A stretch of 64,000 nt of DNA, from the NCBI GenBank assembly GCA_002633025.1, contig NMRB01000616.1:62001-126000 (forward strand). Reading direction: 5' to 3'. The notes below the pieces were generated by a model. The model saw only the letters and a program-made list of their open reading frames with translations, ran no database searches and was not told where the DNA came from. The stretch comes from Notospermus geniculatus. Its lineage: Eukaryota; Nemertea; Pilidiophora; Heteronemertea; Lineidae. The position numbers were made by a program, and so were the translations under genes. Shown here in pieces: positions 1-11,352 of the stretch. Numbering within the stretch: the stretch's first letter is position 1; each line of letters begins with the position of its first letter.

Positions 1-33
1 TGGAATGTCCTCAAACAAACCTGAAGCACATTA

Positions 34-100
34 TACACCCTTCCTAAAAAACAGTGCCACCTATATTCCAAGTCACCGGTAGTGACGTCAATGGGGGATC
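34..100 (+). repeat. Left TIR of ISL2EU element
   Basis: The first 17 bases (TACACCCTTCCTAAAA plus one more A) match the reverse complement of the right end. After a variable stretch the two ends match again at gacgtcaatgggggatc (about 83-99), paired with ccccattgacatcac on the right. Confidence 0.85.
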
Positions 101-957
101 GATTGTATCACAAAGCACACAAGATCACAGCCATTCACACGCGTGTGCGACTCAATTAAATTCATTCACGGATGTGGTAAGTGCTATTGTAATGCGATCT
201 CATGATATCTATTGTCAATGTAAACAGTATTGTGCAGTTATTTTCACCAGGAGAATGACCTGGTTTGACAATAGGCCGTCATTATCAACAATTGAAGCGA
301 CCAGCTTTGGAGATCTCAGCGGTGGCCTGGTGGCCCGCCGTGCATGCAGACTGTGCACTGGTGCATGCAATTACCGTGTAGGCTACAGGTGTATCTGTAT
401 GAGCGGCCTAGTGTTTTGGCTGACTCCAAACAATGGCCTTACTCATTCCATTGGGCCGGTGTGACAGGACTCCACATCCCATAAATGCAAGTTCACTGAA
501 TAATAGGCCCTTGGCCCTAGCCTGCTATAATTTTATGAAAATAATAGGGGCCTAAAGTCCACTTTTTAAAGGGGCCTTCGTTCGGCTAGGGCCTAGCCTA
601 GGCCAGGCCCAGGCGTAGGCCAGCCATGTACGATGTAGGCCTAGGCCCTGCCTAAGCCTAAGCCTAGGCCTAGCCCACCTGATTCTTGAAGTTGAAGAAT
701 TGATCCCTGTCGACTGTCGTCAGAGTGCAGTGCCACCGGCCAGGCATTGCTGACTGGGTTGGCCCAGTTCACTAGCCCTCATGTATGGCCTACCCCCAAC
801 CAAGGCCAACATCATGACATGGCTCATGATGTAATCTAGGCCTAGGCCTATGCATTACTGGTTGGTAATTTTACTGGGTGGAAGAACAACATGTCAGCTT
901 GTACTGCATGTGTTAAAAAGTAAACAAGGCCCTTAAATAAACATTTCTTTTACAGGC

Positions 958-3924
958 ATGGCAGAGAAAAATTTGCAACAGTCAACATCAGCCCCCCAAC
1001 CTGTGCCACAAACAAGTGACAACATCATCCATGCTAGTGGCAGTGACAGTGAAACTGAAACTGTAAGTCCCAGTGTTAGCGTGATCAGTGATGGTAACTG
1101 GAGCAACATCACCCACATCAGTGAGACGCCGCCAGAGCTCTTTGGAGAGCATTTTGGTTTTTCTGATTCATATGTATTCGATGGTGTTGTCACTTGGGGT
1201 GGGGGTGATCCTGCTGCACTGGATTTCGACAGCAGTTTCGAATCAATCGGCAACAATCAGGATGAAAAATTTCCAATGCCAAGCCTATCTTCCACACCCT
1301 CCTACATATTTGATGGAAGGGAAGTGGAGTTATGCCCTGTGTGCCACCAGGACATGGACATGCATAATCGGGAATGCTTCTCATGGGATGCCTCTGACCT
1401 GTCTGGCTTTATGTCAGGTGAAGACGAATTTGACAGGTACATGGGGTTTTAATGTTTTATGTATCTCAGCACTTAATATCTGATACATTAAAAAGTCCCA
1501 AGTGGGACAAATCACATTTCTAATTCTAAGTACCATTGCAGTTCTTTTTGAGAGTTACATTATGCAGCCAGATAACTTAGTGATTATTACATGAATTCTA
1601 CTCATGCCTTAGGAAATTAAATTTTGCTCTTAAATTAATATCTCGTTTTCTCCAATTTCATTGTAGGCAGTACCGCCGGCTCCAAGAGGAACACTGAAAA
1701 TAGTACAGCCATCTCAGACATGCACGTGTGGAAAGGTAAACAAAAGTTTCTTTTTTTTTCAAAACAATTGGTGCACACATGTGTTGCTGCAACTTGGCAA
1801 TTCCCAAAATTCAGGGGGCTGATTCACAAAGTCTTCTTTGCATACGAGAAATGTTTCTGATTTTTAAAATTAGACTGACTCAAAAGACGGTTAAACTCGT
1901 TATTCAAATTTCCTATTACATTTTGATTGCAGCTTACAGACGACGACATACCTGGTGCCAAATTCACCAAGCCACCAGATCAATACAAAAAGAAGGAGCT
2001 TCAGTTTTGGTTGAAATGCCGTGGACTGAAGTTCAGGTCAGCCGACACAAGGGCTACATTAATTGCGAAGTAAGTACATGTACTGGTGTTTAATCTTATG
2101 TAAATAGTTCAACATGAGATGCAAAATTTAAAAAAATAGAATAGTCTGCTTTCATGAAATACCGATATTATCTCTGCTTCCAGAGTTCGTCATACCATTT
2201 CAACTGGTTTTCAAGGAACATCTTTACAAGACCCCGATCCAGGCCAGTGCCACATAAGGAGGAAACGAGCGAACTGTTCCAAATGTCGTTCAAGTACAAG
2301 TGATGGACAGCCTGTCACTGCTGGCACGAACAATATCGCTGCACCAAATGATGGTTGGACCAGAGATGCCTCAGTGATACCTAGTGCATTTGGTCATCAT
2401 TGCATAATGCAACATGTCCAGAAATCGGGGAGAAATTCAATTTATGTTGAGAAACCCCTCGAAAAGGGGTATCGTTTTTTCTTTGAAAACTATGTGCACA
2501 ACATTCAAAGCGTTGTCAAAGACTCAACAATACACCTAAAAGGGAAATGTTACCGTTCTCAAAGGAAAAATGAAACCCCTCACTCTGTGACTGCTGCATT
2601 ATCCAGTGATGGCCATGTTAAAGTTGCAAACTGTTCATGTGCTGCAGGAGTCATCGGCATGTGCAATCATATTGTTGGGTTACTGTACTGCATTAACCAT
2701 GTCAACATCATGAAGTTGAAGGAATTTCCGGAAGCAGGTACCTGTACCGATAACCCTCAGCAGTGGCACAAGCCGAGAACTGCTGGTCTTAAACCAGAGC
2801 CCATCATGGGCTACACTGTGGTCCGGCCTTCCTATGATAAAACCAGTTTGCGAGGCATAAAATGCACTCTGTATGAGGCTCGTGGTCAACAAACTGAGCG
2901 ACCGAATGAGGTAACAAAACTGTTGGATACCATGGCACAGATAAACCCAGATTTTGGCATTTGTCAACTGACAGATTCTGGTGGTCCTTTGGTGAAAACC
3001 AAAATCGGGTTTTCTGTGGTAGGGTCCACCCTCAGTCACCAACTTGCACTGACTGAGGGTAATGTAAATGTGTACTGCGATACATCAGTGACAGATAATG
3101 GTAATTCCTTTGTTGCCCCAACAACCGGGGCTGTTGAATTTCCAATGTTACCGCTTACTGGCAACTCGTCCATTGATTTACAAGGCTTTGACATTTCTGA
3201 AGAGGATCGGAATGTTTTGAAATGTGTGATTTTGACCAGTGAGGATGCCCACAAGTTGGAGAAGAGTACAGTTGGGCAGGGGTCCAATCCTCTCTGGGCT
3301 GAAAGTAGGAAGTGTAGAATTACTGCAAGTAATTTTGGAATTGTTTGCAAAAGGAAAGTCTGTAATGACAAGTTCGCGGAATCAGTGTTGTTGGAGCACA
3401 AAGATTTGTCAAATGTTCCCGCGATCAGGTATGGTAGAGAAAATGAGCCCAAAGCAATGAAAATGTATGAACAATACATGGAGGATTCTGGTCGTGACAT
3501 TAAAACCTATGCCAGTGGTATTGTTGTCAATCCTGCTTTCCCCTGGCTTGGTGCTTCACCAGACGGTAAAGTTTTTGATGGGGCGGCTGGATATGGTCTG
3601 CTTGAGATAAAATGTCCAGCTTCAATCAAGGATATTGATCCTTTAGAGGCATGTGAAGATCCGAAATTCTATTGTCACTTGGTCGACGGAAAGCCACAAT
3701 TAAGGAGAAATCATAATTATTACTACCAAGTACAGGGACAGATGGGGATATGTGGCCTTAAGTGGTGTGACTTTGTTGTTTTCACCAAAAAGGGAATGCT
3801 GATAATGCGTATGAAATTTGAGGAGAAGTACTGGGAAGAATATTTGGCAAAGTTGACTTCATTTTACATGAAGTGGGGTCTGTCAGTTGTAAAAAATCAC
3901 CAGAGGCGTAATAAGGGATTTTGA
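958..3924 (+). CDS. Transposon SAP/SWIM/YqaJ-nuclease protein (4 exons)
   Basis: Second protein of the ISL2EU element, a probable accessory nuclease; its role in transposition is not established. I infer exons 958-1417, 1671-1735, 1933-2069 and 2184-3924. Every junction has GT/AG ends and phases agree, giving about 800 residues. The N-terminal part is acidic with a C-x2-C/H cluster (ELCPVCHQD). Exon 3 encodes a SAP-like motif (ELQFWLKCRGLKFRSADTRA). Exon 4 holds a SWIM zinc finger, CSC...CNH, near 2630-2680. A YqaJ-type recombinase/exonuclease domain follows at about 3290-3800, with GRENEPKAM, LGASPDG and a LLEIKCPAS motif that supplies the PD-(D/E)xK catalytic residues. The ATG at 958 sits just after a splice acceptor (tttacag), so a non-coding first exon is likely. 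The long exon-4 frame also opens in-frame upstream of its first GTG, which supports the splicing model. Confidence 0.8.
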
Positions 3925-4728
3925 TTTGCCATCAGCCAAGAGTGGATCTTGACATGTCACTGCCATGTAAAGGACTATAGTCCGTTTAAATTGTCTGGAG
4001 CTCGATGGGCGTTTGTCAGTCAAAGCCCCTAGTAACCGGACACAATGAACTTAGGGTTTACTCTAAATGGTCCAACAGACATTGTTTTCTAACCAGCTGA
4101 ACCTTGGTTCGAAATAGAACATGCAACTAGGCCTCGATTCGAAATTGAACACAGGCATTGGCTGGAAGTGTCCTTTCAATAAAACGCATTACAATAGCCA
4201 GACTTCACCAACAATACCAAGGTCTGCCTGACAACCAAAGTGTCCTCCCATCGAGCTCCAGTGATTTAAACGTACTATGGTAACAAGTGTGATAATATTG
4301 TACCAAGAGAGTGTCCTCTAGTCGACATGATTTAAACGTACTATGGTAACAAGTGTGATAATATTGTACCAAGAGAGTGTCCTCTAGTCGACATGTAAAT
4401 TCTGTCCAGGAAACAGGTGGCCGACATTCACATGGTTGGCAGTTTCCCAATTTTTATGCCAAGACTGAATACAATGTACTGCTGAGGTGAATACTGTTTA
4501 ATGAAAAAGTCACACGGGTATTAATAAATGAATAGTTTATTTTTAGATAAAGACTTGTTTTATTTTACAGTAATCAAAGATTTATAGCAATGATACTACA
4601 TGTATCCAGGACATCATTCAATATCGATACTAGTAGTCAGAATTCTTCAAATGACATATGGACAGATTACAGTGTACATGGATCCTTCCTCCAAGACGGC
4701 CCCTATTTGTTCTCAGCATTGTGTTGGC
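3925..4728. other. Non-coding spacer between the two convergent transposon genes
   Basis: I see no coding capacity. It contains a 66-bp unit repeated twice (4262-4393) and an AT-rich stretch before the end of the transposase gene. Confidence 0.6.
4262..4393. repeat. 66-bp tandem duplication
   Basis: Two almost identical consecutive units start tgatttaaacgtactatgg at 4262 and 4328, each ending ctagtcgaca. It lies inside the transposon spacer. Confidence 0.9.
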
Positions 4729-6614
4729 CTAATTATCTTGAGGATCTGGGCGAGAGATAATAGGATTCTGAAACAGGGTGAGGAGTGCACACCCACTCCA
4801 AATTTGATTTATTGACCCTGATAAACTGAGGGGAATTACCTGATCAAATATGTGGAAATTCTTCACTTTATTGATCAATCTTTCCACATGTATTCTCTCA
4901 GCAGCTATGCTCTGAGTACTGGCAACATCCTCTGCTGGCATTTGTTCATGCCTTCCAAGAAAAGGAGGGATATTCAGTACTACACCGAGGGGATCAAGAA
5001 GGTCCTGAATATCAAACCCCTTGTCAGCCATCAATGAATCGCCTCGTTCAAACGGCAACTTCAGAATGCCACTTCGAATTGTTAATTCCTTATCAGAAAT
5101 ACTGCCTGTGTACAACTGTGACACAAAACTCAGATTACCAGCAGGAGTAATTCCAATGAGGCCTTTCAGGGTGTTGGTACTTTTGTAATTCGAGTAGCTT
5201 TGCGACTTTAGCACAAGAGAGGAGGGCATTTCAAGTTTGATTTCACAGGCATCAATTATGACCCTAGTGTCTGGATACTTCTGAAGAAAGGTCTCGGGCA
5301 TACTTTTGATCACTTGTGCTTTTGTTGGCCAAATATCGATAGACCCAAGTCGCAGGTAAACAAAGTTTGCCCAAGTTATAATGATATTGCTGACAGATGA
5401 CAGGGAAAGGCGAAACCTGTATGCCAAATCTAACTCCAGCAATCCTAATCTTACACGGCACAAGTACAAGAAGAACTGGTTTCTTGGAGTTAATTTCCTT
5501 GGCCTACCTCGTTTGCTTGTTGACATTGGGGTGGACAATGAAGACTGAGTATCTGTATTTGCCATTATTATATTTTCTCCATTCTCACCAGGATTCAAAA
5601 AGTTCAACACTGCATCAAACACTTCAATGCTTGGAAATCCAGTGAAGAATACAATATCACTTGGCCTAACATTATCCACAGAAAATTCACAACGTGTTAA
5701 CTCATTTTTCACAAAATCTAGCTCACTGGTCAATGACCTGATTTTTTCATTTAAAATCCTACACTCCAATTCCTTCGCAGAGAGTTTTTCTATGCCGTCC
5801 TTTTGAACAGAATCCTCATTATCACCTTCAAGTGCAGGCAGGTTACAAGGAATGTCCTCGGGTTCAGCAAGTCCGTCCTCATCACTCAACTCATCAGTTT
5901 GGTCATGATCAACAAATTCTGACTCAGGTTGAACTTGTGGTGGTGAAGATGCTGCAGCACATCTACGTTTCGATTGCTGAAGCCTGTTTTCCTTCCTCGG
6001 CTTGCCTTTCTTAACTAGATCCCCACGCCCAACATTGTCCCAACAATTGAACACCGTAGGGACTTTACCCTCATATAACCTTCGTTTTCCACTGAATGGG
6101 AAATATTCATAATCACTTGGCAGAAAGTGCAGAGAACATACTCTAGTGTGAGTGGTGATTTGAAAGAACTTGTCCTCATCTCTTCTGATCTTGATAAGCC
6201 ACTGCTTCCTCAGCTTTGCATCATCTGGGAATGTGAAGTATGACACTTTCCCATGTCCTTCAACTTCATAGTATCCGTGCTTAGTACAGTGTGGTACACA
6301 GCAGTTCCGATGATTCTGTAAGAACAAGGCAAGAAGACATGGGTTAGGGGTAAGGCCAGCAAGTTTTTCACTGAATGGAATATTGAATCCAAGTACACTC
6401 TTACACCATTTCTTGTAAACAAGCACAAAAAAGCGCGACTCGAAAGAAGCCAGGGCTGAATGAAGAGATATCATACTCATGTAGGCCTACTAACCTTTTG
6501 TCCTTTTGCTTTTGATGTTGCTTTAGGTTTACTGGTAATGTTGGTGGAGCTTACAGAGTAGTTATGGTCAAGGGTTGGGCTTGATTCATCATCCCTGTTT
6601 TTGTTAGCCTCCAT
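4729..6614 (-). CDS. ISL2EU transposase, THAP + DDE domains (2 exons)
   Basis: Catalyses excision and insertion of the element in the nucleus. Exon 1 is 6614-6495 and ends at the donor GTTAGT. Exon 2 is 6315-4729 and follows the acceptor TTCTTACAG. The phase is preserved and the product is about 568 aa. The THAP zinc-binding DNA-recognition domain starts at the exon junction: C-x4-C, then C-x2-H with FTFP and the AVPTxF-like KVPTVFNCW end. A linker and a helical segment follow. The RNase-H-fold nuclease then shows VIIDACEIKLE (first Asp), a central LMADKGFD (second Asp) and AERIHVERLINKVK (Glu). Continuous reading upstream of 6315 runs through the intron, so the longer N-terminus that would predict is rejected. 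Confidence 0.85.
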
Positions 6615-7267
6615 TCTTCTGACAATTTAAGCTGTAACATAAATGTAAGACATGAAAGCCATATTTCTGAAATGCCGTTCAAATGGTGATAACATACATC
6701 AACCAACCTAAGCCTAACCACTCAACACCAGCATTGCCAATGCCAAGTAGGCCTATGGCTAGCACCAGGCCTGTTGTAGGCTAGCCAAGGGCATGTAGGG
6801 GGCTAGGCTTAGGCCTTCACTTACTTGAAAATGATTGAGCGACTGACACAATTGTTGTTAATAGCTAGGCCTAGGCCTACCGGTAGGCCTACAATGCCAA
6901 AAACTTATGGAAAACAAAGGATGTTCGATCCAGCTTGCAGCAAGCAGCAGCGAGTAGGTAGGCCTAGGCCTATAGGCCCAAGTACAGAAGTAGTAGTGCA
7001 TGCACTAAACCATGCAGGTTGTGCACACGTAAATGTACATCCCATCCCATATGGCAAGTTCATTCAGTTATTGTTTACATCAGAATAATGTGCATTTTCT
7101 TCATAACTATTCGAAATATGCAGACAATTCTCACTCCTAGCTCGTAACAATAATCTATAATTCACTTACCTGCTGATCTACAAATATTTTCCCGCTTGAT
7201 GCGAGTGAAAATGCTGTTTTAATTCAGCAAATAATCTCCATAGCCATTCAACATTGTTCAAGTGGCT

Positions 7268-7341
7268 CTCCCCCATTGACATCACTTCCTGTTAGTTCGC
7301 GGATTGCTAATAGGGGGCAGCACAATTTTAGGAAGGGTGTA
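7268..7341 (-). repeat. Right TIR of ISL2EU element
   Basis: Reverse complement of the left end: ttttaggaagggtgta at 7326-7341 and the subterminal match ccccattgacatcac starting about 7271. Directly outside, atgtggaaatcacggc resumes the viral inverted repeat. Confidence 0.85.
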
Positions 7342-7369
7342 TATGTGGAAATCACGGCAATCCATGCAC

Positions 7370-7504
7370 TTACTGAAACGGTAAAAACATCGTCTGTTTG
7401 TAACATACAGTCCACACGTTAGTCCAATGAAGGATTGCGAGTATTACCGAGAGTAATAGTAATACCACATTTCCGATTAGGAGGAACAGTTTGAGACGAA
7501 ACAT
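7370..7504 (-). CDS. 44-aa single-pass membrane micro-ORF (left copy)
   Basis: ATG at 7504, stop at 7370. The product is 44 residues: a short basic start (MFRLK), then about 22 consecutive aliphatic residues forming one transmembrane segment, then a short polar tail with one cysteine. The right-arm copy (62591-62725) has the same length and differs by a conservative change near the start (L versus F). Conservation of frame and length through two diverged arms suggests a real small viral membrane protein. It lies only 28 bp from the transposon insertion, which spared it. No family is recognised. Confidence 0.55.
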   Translation of the reverse strand: MFRLKLFLLIGNVVLLLLSVILAILHWTNVWTVCYKQTMFLPFQ

Positions 7505-7578
7505 TTTCCAGCGTATAATGTATATTCAATCTACTTAAATAGATTACTGAATTCCAACAGCCAATGTCAAATGATGTC

Positions 7579-8415
7579 CTACATGGTAGACGAATTGATG
7601 CGCTTGATCAAACGTTGTAAGACGCCTTTCTTTCCATGAAGGGGAAGGTACTCTTTCTCGTTCACGCTTTTGATGAAATAAAAATGTTTGTGAATATGAA
7701 AATTGCGTGAAGTAGTATTCACGTTGTAGTTTCTCGATGATTTCCGTCTGAGAAAGCGTTTGATGGTAAAAAGTTTCATTCGCCGAAGATGACGTAAACA
7801 CTCTTTGAAATCTTCATCGTTTCCTTTATCTCTGAATGGGGATTGATCGATGAAATAGAGATGAAAGTTTATCACTTTTCGAGATTTACAACTCGGCTCT
7901 ACCATTTGCGAGAAATTCACAAAAGGTTGAATCAATCCATGGAGGGGAAGGTACTGTTTCTTATCCTCGCTTCTGATGAAATAAAAATGTTTGTGAATAT
8001 GAAAATTGCGTGAATAAGTATTCACATTATATTTTCTCGATGATTTCTGTCTGAGAAAGCGTTTGATGGTAAAAAGTTTTAGTCTCCGAAGATGACGCAA
8101 ACACTCTTTGAAATCTTCATCGTTTCCTTTATCTCTGAATGGTGACTGGTCGATGAAATATAGATGAAAGTTTATCACTTTTCGAGATTTACAACTCGAC
8201 TCCACCATTTGCGAGAAATTCACGAAGGGTTGAATCAACAACTCGTCGTTCATCCGGTACAAGAAAGCTCTGTGTGGGTGATCTCTCGGAAAATGATGTA
8301 GGCCATAGTTTTTCACAGTGCCTTTCTGGTAATCTCCCACTACAAGGCCATTCTTCCCTAATGATGTCGCTGTTGCTATAAAATCATCCATTTCAATTTC
8401 ATCAGCGTTGGACAT
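7579..8415 (-). CDS. Basic repeat-arm protein with internal ~100-aa tandem duplication
   Basis: Unknown viral protein of 278 aa from the ATG at 8415. An upstream in-frame GTG is not needed, and the right copy starts at the equivalent ATG. After an acidic N-terminus (MSNADEIEMDDF) the protein carries two consecutive copies of a block of about 100 residues running from IQPFVNFSQMV to YLPLHG, rich in Lys, Arg, His and aromatic residues. The right-arm orthologue has only one block. The duplication therefore arose after the arms separated, or was lost on one side. The two blocks differ by several substitutions. No enzyme motif or membrane segment is visible. The product may be nucleic-acid binding judging only from its charge. 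Confidence 0.65.
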   Translation of the reverse strand: MSNADEIEMDDFIATATSLGKNGLVVGDYQKGTVKNYGLHHFPRDHPHRAFLYRMNDELLIQPFVNFSQMVESSCKSRKVINFHLYFIDQSPFRDKGNDEDFKECLRHLRRLKLFTIKRFLRQKSSRKYNVNTYSRNFHIHKHFYFIRSEDKKQYLPLHGLIQPFVNFSQMVEPSCKSRKVINFHLYFIDQSPFRDKGNDEDFKECLRHLRRMKLFTIKRFLRRKSSRNYNVNTTSRNFHIHKHFYFIKSVNEKEYLPLHGKKGVLQRLIKRINSSTM

Positions 8416-8675
8416 CAATCTAACAGCAAACACAACATGTCCCTATTTTTAAACATACGACACAGATGGTAACCTCTGGAGGTTTCAACAATAGATTTTT
8501 ATCATTAGACGTGCAAATAGAGGTACTCATATCTACCCCATCGGAAATAATCAGATGGTTTGATGGAATATTCAGTTTGGTATACATCGATATAGAGGTC
8601 CCAAATAACCACCTTACATATACCCCAGAGGTCCCTCCAGGTGGTACCGTTGGGCCTAACTTGAATGCTAAAACT

Positions 8676-9652
8676 TCATGATCTCAATTCCTGAGACACC
8701 CTTTTTTCATTGATCGACTTATGACTAGGGCAGTGTATATACAGATAACATCCAGTACACATTTCTCCCTTCGTTTCGACTATATCAAAGCACGTATCTG
8801 CGTTTACGGTCTTAATATCTTTACAATGGTCACATGAATCAAAAACGTTCTGCAGAGAGGAGGTCTTGATGTTGTAACACAACCTATTACCTGTTATGCA
8901 AATGGTTGCTACATCTTTGTTCATTAGACGATTCATATTTTCAACTGGTTTATGAAGAATGCACTGAATCATCAACTGAAATCGTCTTTGGTCTTTTATA
9001 TAATTACAACTATACAAACTTGTGTGAATGAAATCTGTAGAGCCACATTCGCAACAATGATTGCTTCCGGTATTCAAATTTTCAAATCTTTGTGTTTTTT
9101 TATCTTTAGAATTCAATTGATGGATGGTAGTCAGGCAGAAATTACAGAATGTCACAAAACTATTGATATTTAGATTGCAGTGGTTATCGAAGGATTTTCT
9201 TGTACATTTTGCATAACAGAGACATCGTTTAGGTGTAATATTCAAAAGCTTCAATTTCGAAACATCACGAAGATAATCAATAAATTTCAAAGTAAGAAAC
9301 TGCGCGTTGACGCAGTATCTGCAACTGTTACGTAATGTAAACAATTCGACAGGAAATTTTGGAAAATACGTTGGGTTTGTTTGCAGTCATGTAGTTTTGT
9401 GATCAGTGTGGTTTTGGCTCTGTGACACGTTTCACAATCGCTTTGAGGGCATTTAATGATCCTTTTCCAAAAATCAAACGTCAACTTTATCAGCGTGTCA
9501 TCTAAGTAATAATCTTCATTCTTTACAATATCTGGATTATAGCGCTTTTGGCTACGGTAGTGTAGTGCAATCTTACATGTAATAAATATGGAATATATAT
9601 CCAAATCCCAATTTCCTACAGAGAAACACTCATGCTCCCCGGTTGATGACAT
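8676..9652 (-). pseudogene. UL32-like cysteine-rich gene, left copy, internally deleted
   Basis: This is the left-arm copy of the intact gene at 60338-61747. The N-terminal 115 or so residues (from the ATG at 9652) match. About 430 bp that are present on the right are then missing at around 9297-9310, and the junction shifts frame and stops. The remaining C-terminal part (from about 9295 to 8676) stays open and keeps the CxxC clusters CLCYAKC, FCNFC, CCEC and CTGC. A full product cannot be made from this copy. The lesion is a simple deletion near caacgcgcag, not an assembly ambiguity, since no N is present. Confidence 0.8.
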
Positions 9653-10345
9653 TCAAAACATAAACTCGCAACCATGAGTGAGACATAAGGCAATTAATAT
9701 AAAAAGGACTGGTAAACTTCTGTTGGACATTTTGTCAACCTTCGAATAGGTTTATGCCTGACCTTGTCTGCTTGTGTTATCATTCTCTCTCTTTTCTTTT
9801 GCTTTTACCCGCCCATCGATACCAGAGTGTACGGCTCAGAGGGTACTAATTGTCATGAAGGGGGGTGGAGGTAAAGGTGACTATGGATTCATAATTGATG
9901 TCACGAGGGGTCTGCGGTAAATTGCAGTATTGATGAGAGGTTGGAATAGTGACCTCATCGAAGAAAGTAAGTTTGCTGATTCCTACAGAGAAACACTCAT
10001 GCTCCCCGGTTGATGACATTCAAAACATAAACTCGCAACCATGAGTGAGACATAATGCAATTGATATAAAAAGGACTGGTAAACTTCTGTTGGACATTTT
10101 GTCAACCTTTGAATAGGTTTATGCCTGACCTTGTCTGCTTGTGTTATCATTCTCTCTTTTCTTTTGCTTTTACCCGCCCATTGATACCAGAGTGTACGGC
10201 TCAGAGGGTACTAATTGTCATGAAGGGGGTGGAGGTAAAGGTGACTATGGATTCATAATTGGTGTCACGAGGGGTCTGTGGTAAATTGCAGTATTGATGA
10301 GAGGTTGGAATAGTGACCTCATCGAAGAAAGTAAGTTTGCTGAGT
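9614..10345. repeat. 367-bp tandem duplication of the UL32-like gene's start and upstream region
   Basis: Two consecutive copies begin tcctacagagaaacactcat at 9614 and 9981 and run to ...gaagaaagtaagtttgctga. Each copy contains the start codon area of the UL32-like gene and its upstream DNA. The right arm has a single copy (about 60000-60370), so this is a left-arm-specific event. Confidence 0.85.
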
Positions 10346-10582
10346 GATCACAATCAACCCGTACTAGGCTATCAATCACTTTTGCCAAACTGACAGCATT
10401 CATTTTATGGTGATGATGTTCTTTTCAATCGAACCGAATATGTAATTGGGTGGCAGCCACAGAAAGCCGGTCAGAAGTCAGAAGTCGATGAGTGATAACA
10501 AGGGTTGTGAGATTGCTTTTGATCGGCTACTGTTCACCTATTACCGCATTCCAGTGCTGCATTTCCTGGCCAAGATCACACG

Positions 10583-10738
10583 GGTGTAACTTCAGTTGGT
10601 GTTTCTGTAGCTCAGTTTTCCCCAACAATCGACACGGCCTAGAATGGTTATTGTTGGGTTAGTTGCCGCTTAATCCGTCAGAAGGGGAACAATAAGAAAA
10701 ACACAGAAATACGGGGAACACTAATCGACGTTACACCG
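10583..10738 (-). repeat. GGTGTAAC-ended short repeat, copy 1
   Basis: About 155 bp with inverted ends ggtgtaac...gttacacc. Internal text ccccgtatttctgtgtttttc (reverse orientation here) and ctgtagctcagt is shared with the copies at 11149, 59619 and 62927. It resembles a MITE, but a virus-specific regulatory repeat is not excluded. Confidence 0.7.
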
Positions 10739-11148
10739 GTGTGAAATGAAAGAATGTCCCCAGGAAAAATGTCCTAGGCACAAAAACATCTTATTGTTAC
10801 ATTCTAATCTCTTGTGATTGGTTTCTATAGCCATGCACTTTAATCCGTCATTTAACAATTGAAGGGGACACTTTTTACATGGGGACATTCTTTACTGTTA
10901 TACCAGTACAACTGATCAAAGGGAGGCAGTCTTAGAAAACCCGTTGGAAATCGATGAGAATGCCTGTGCATTGATCGGCTGCTGTCCACCTATTACCACA
11001 TTCCCAGGACTGCATTCCTGGTCAAGTTCACTCGGGCACAACTGATCAAATCAAATTTCGTGAGAAGAGCATGGAGATGATAGGCGTGCATATAGGCCCT
11101 TGTCCGCTGCCTCAGGTTTGAATACTGAACGGTATAGGGGAACTATCC

Positions 11149-11301
11149 GGTGTAACATCGATCAATGTTCCCCGTATTTCTGTGTTTTCTTATTGTTTCC
11201 TCCCGACGGAGTAAGCGGCAACTAACCCAATAATAACCATTCTAGGCCGCGTCTATTGTTAGGGAACACTGAGCTACAGAAACATTCACCTATGTTACAC
11301 C
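11149..11301 (+). repeat. GGTGTAAC-ended short repeat, copy 2
   Basis: Runs from ggtgtaacatcgatcaatg to ctatgttacacc and is flanked by ccgg-like bases on both sides. It is 153 bp in forward orientation and closely related to the copy at 62927-63087. Confidence 0.7.
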
Positions 11302-11352
11302 GGTATTTTCCACGCATGCCTCCGATTTTGATGATTACCATGCAGATGACCT

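Larger units (their letters stand above)
34..7341. mobile_element. ISL2EU-type DNA transposon, complete
   Basis: The ends carry imperfect terminal inverted repeats that begin TACACCCTTCCTAAAA on both sides. The element encodes two convergent spliced genes: a SAP/SWIM/YqaJ-nuclease protein on the plus strand and a THAP plus DDE transposase on the minus strand. That two-protein combination is characteristic of the ISL2EU superfamily. The flanks are TA at 32-33 and 7342-7343 (TATA if the TIR is taken to start at CACCC). The undisturbed target is present in the other viral repeat arm near 62750. AGGCCT-rich subterminal stretches lie at about 580-860 and 6720-6975. Both genes look open, so the copy is probably young. 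Confidence 0.85.
10346..11352. other. Repeat-rich non-coding segment of left arm
   Basis: No coding ORF seen. It contains two GGTGTAAC-ended repeats (10583-10738 and 11149-11301). It also holds a diverged direct duplication: a gtcagaagtcgatgag...cggctactgttcacctattacc block near 10460-10590, recurring degenerately at about 10925-11045. The first half matches the right arm at 59480-59990. Confidence 0.65.

Noticed and set aside
500-860. AGGCCT/TAGGCC-rich tracts as telomeric or CRISPR-like repeats
   Set aside because: The spacing is irregular, there are no constant repeat-spacer units, and similar tracts are scattered through the host-like DNA and the transposon ends.
1779-2093. 104-aa ORF inside the YqaJ gene
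   Set aside because: It reads exon 3 in the wrong phase; splice signals and the SAP motif support another frame.
6316-6480. Extended N-terminus of the transposase reading through to 6480
   Set aside because: The THAP domain starts exactly after a splice acceptor, and a phase-matched first exon lies at 6495-6614, so this stretch is intron.
8466-8681. 71-aa plus-strand ORF between the two left-arm genes
   Set aside because: It is not preserved as a frame in the right arm and has no start context or family resemblance.
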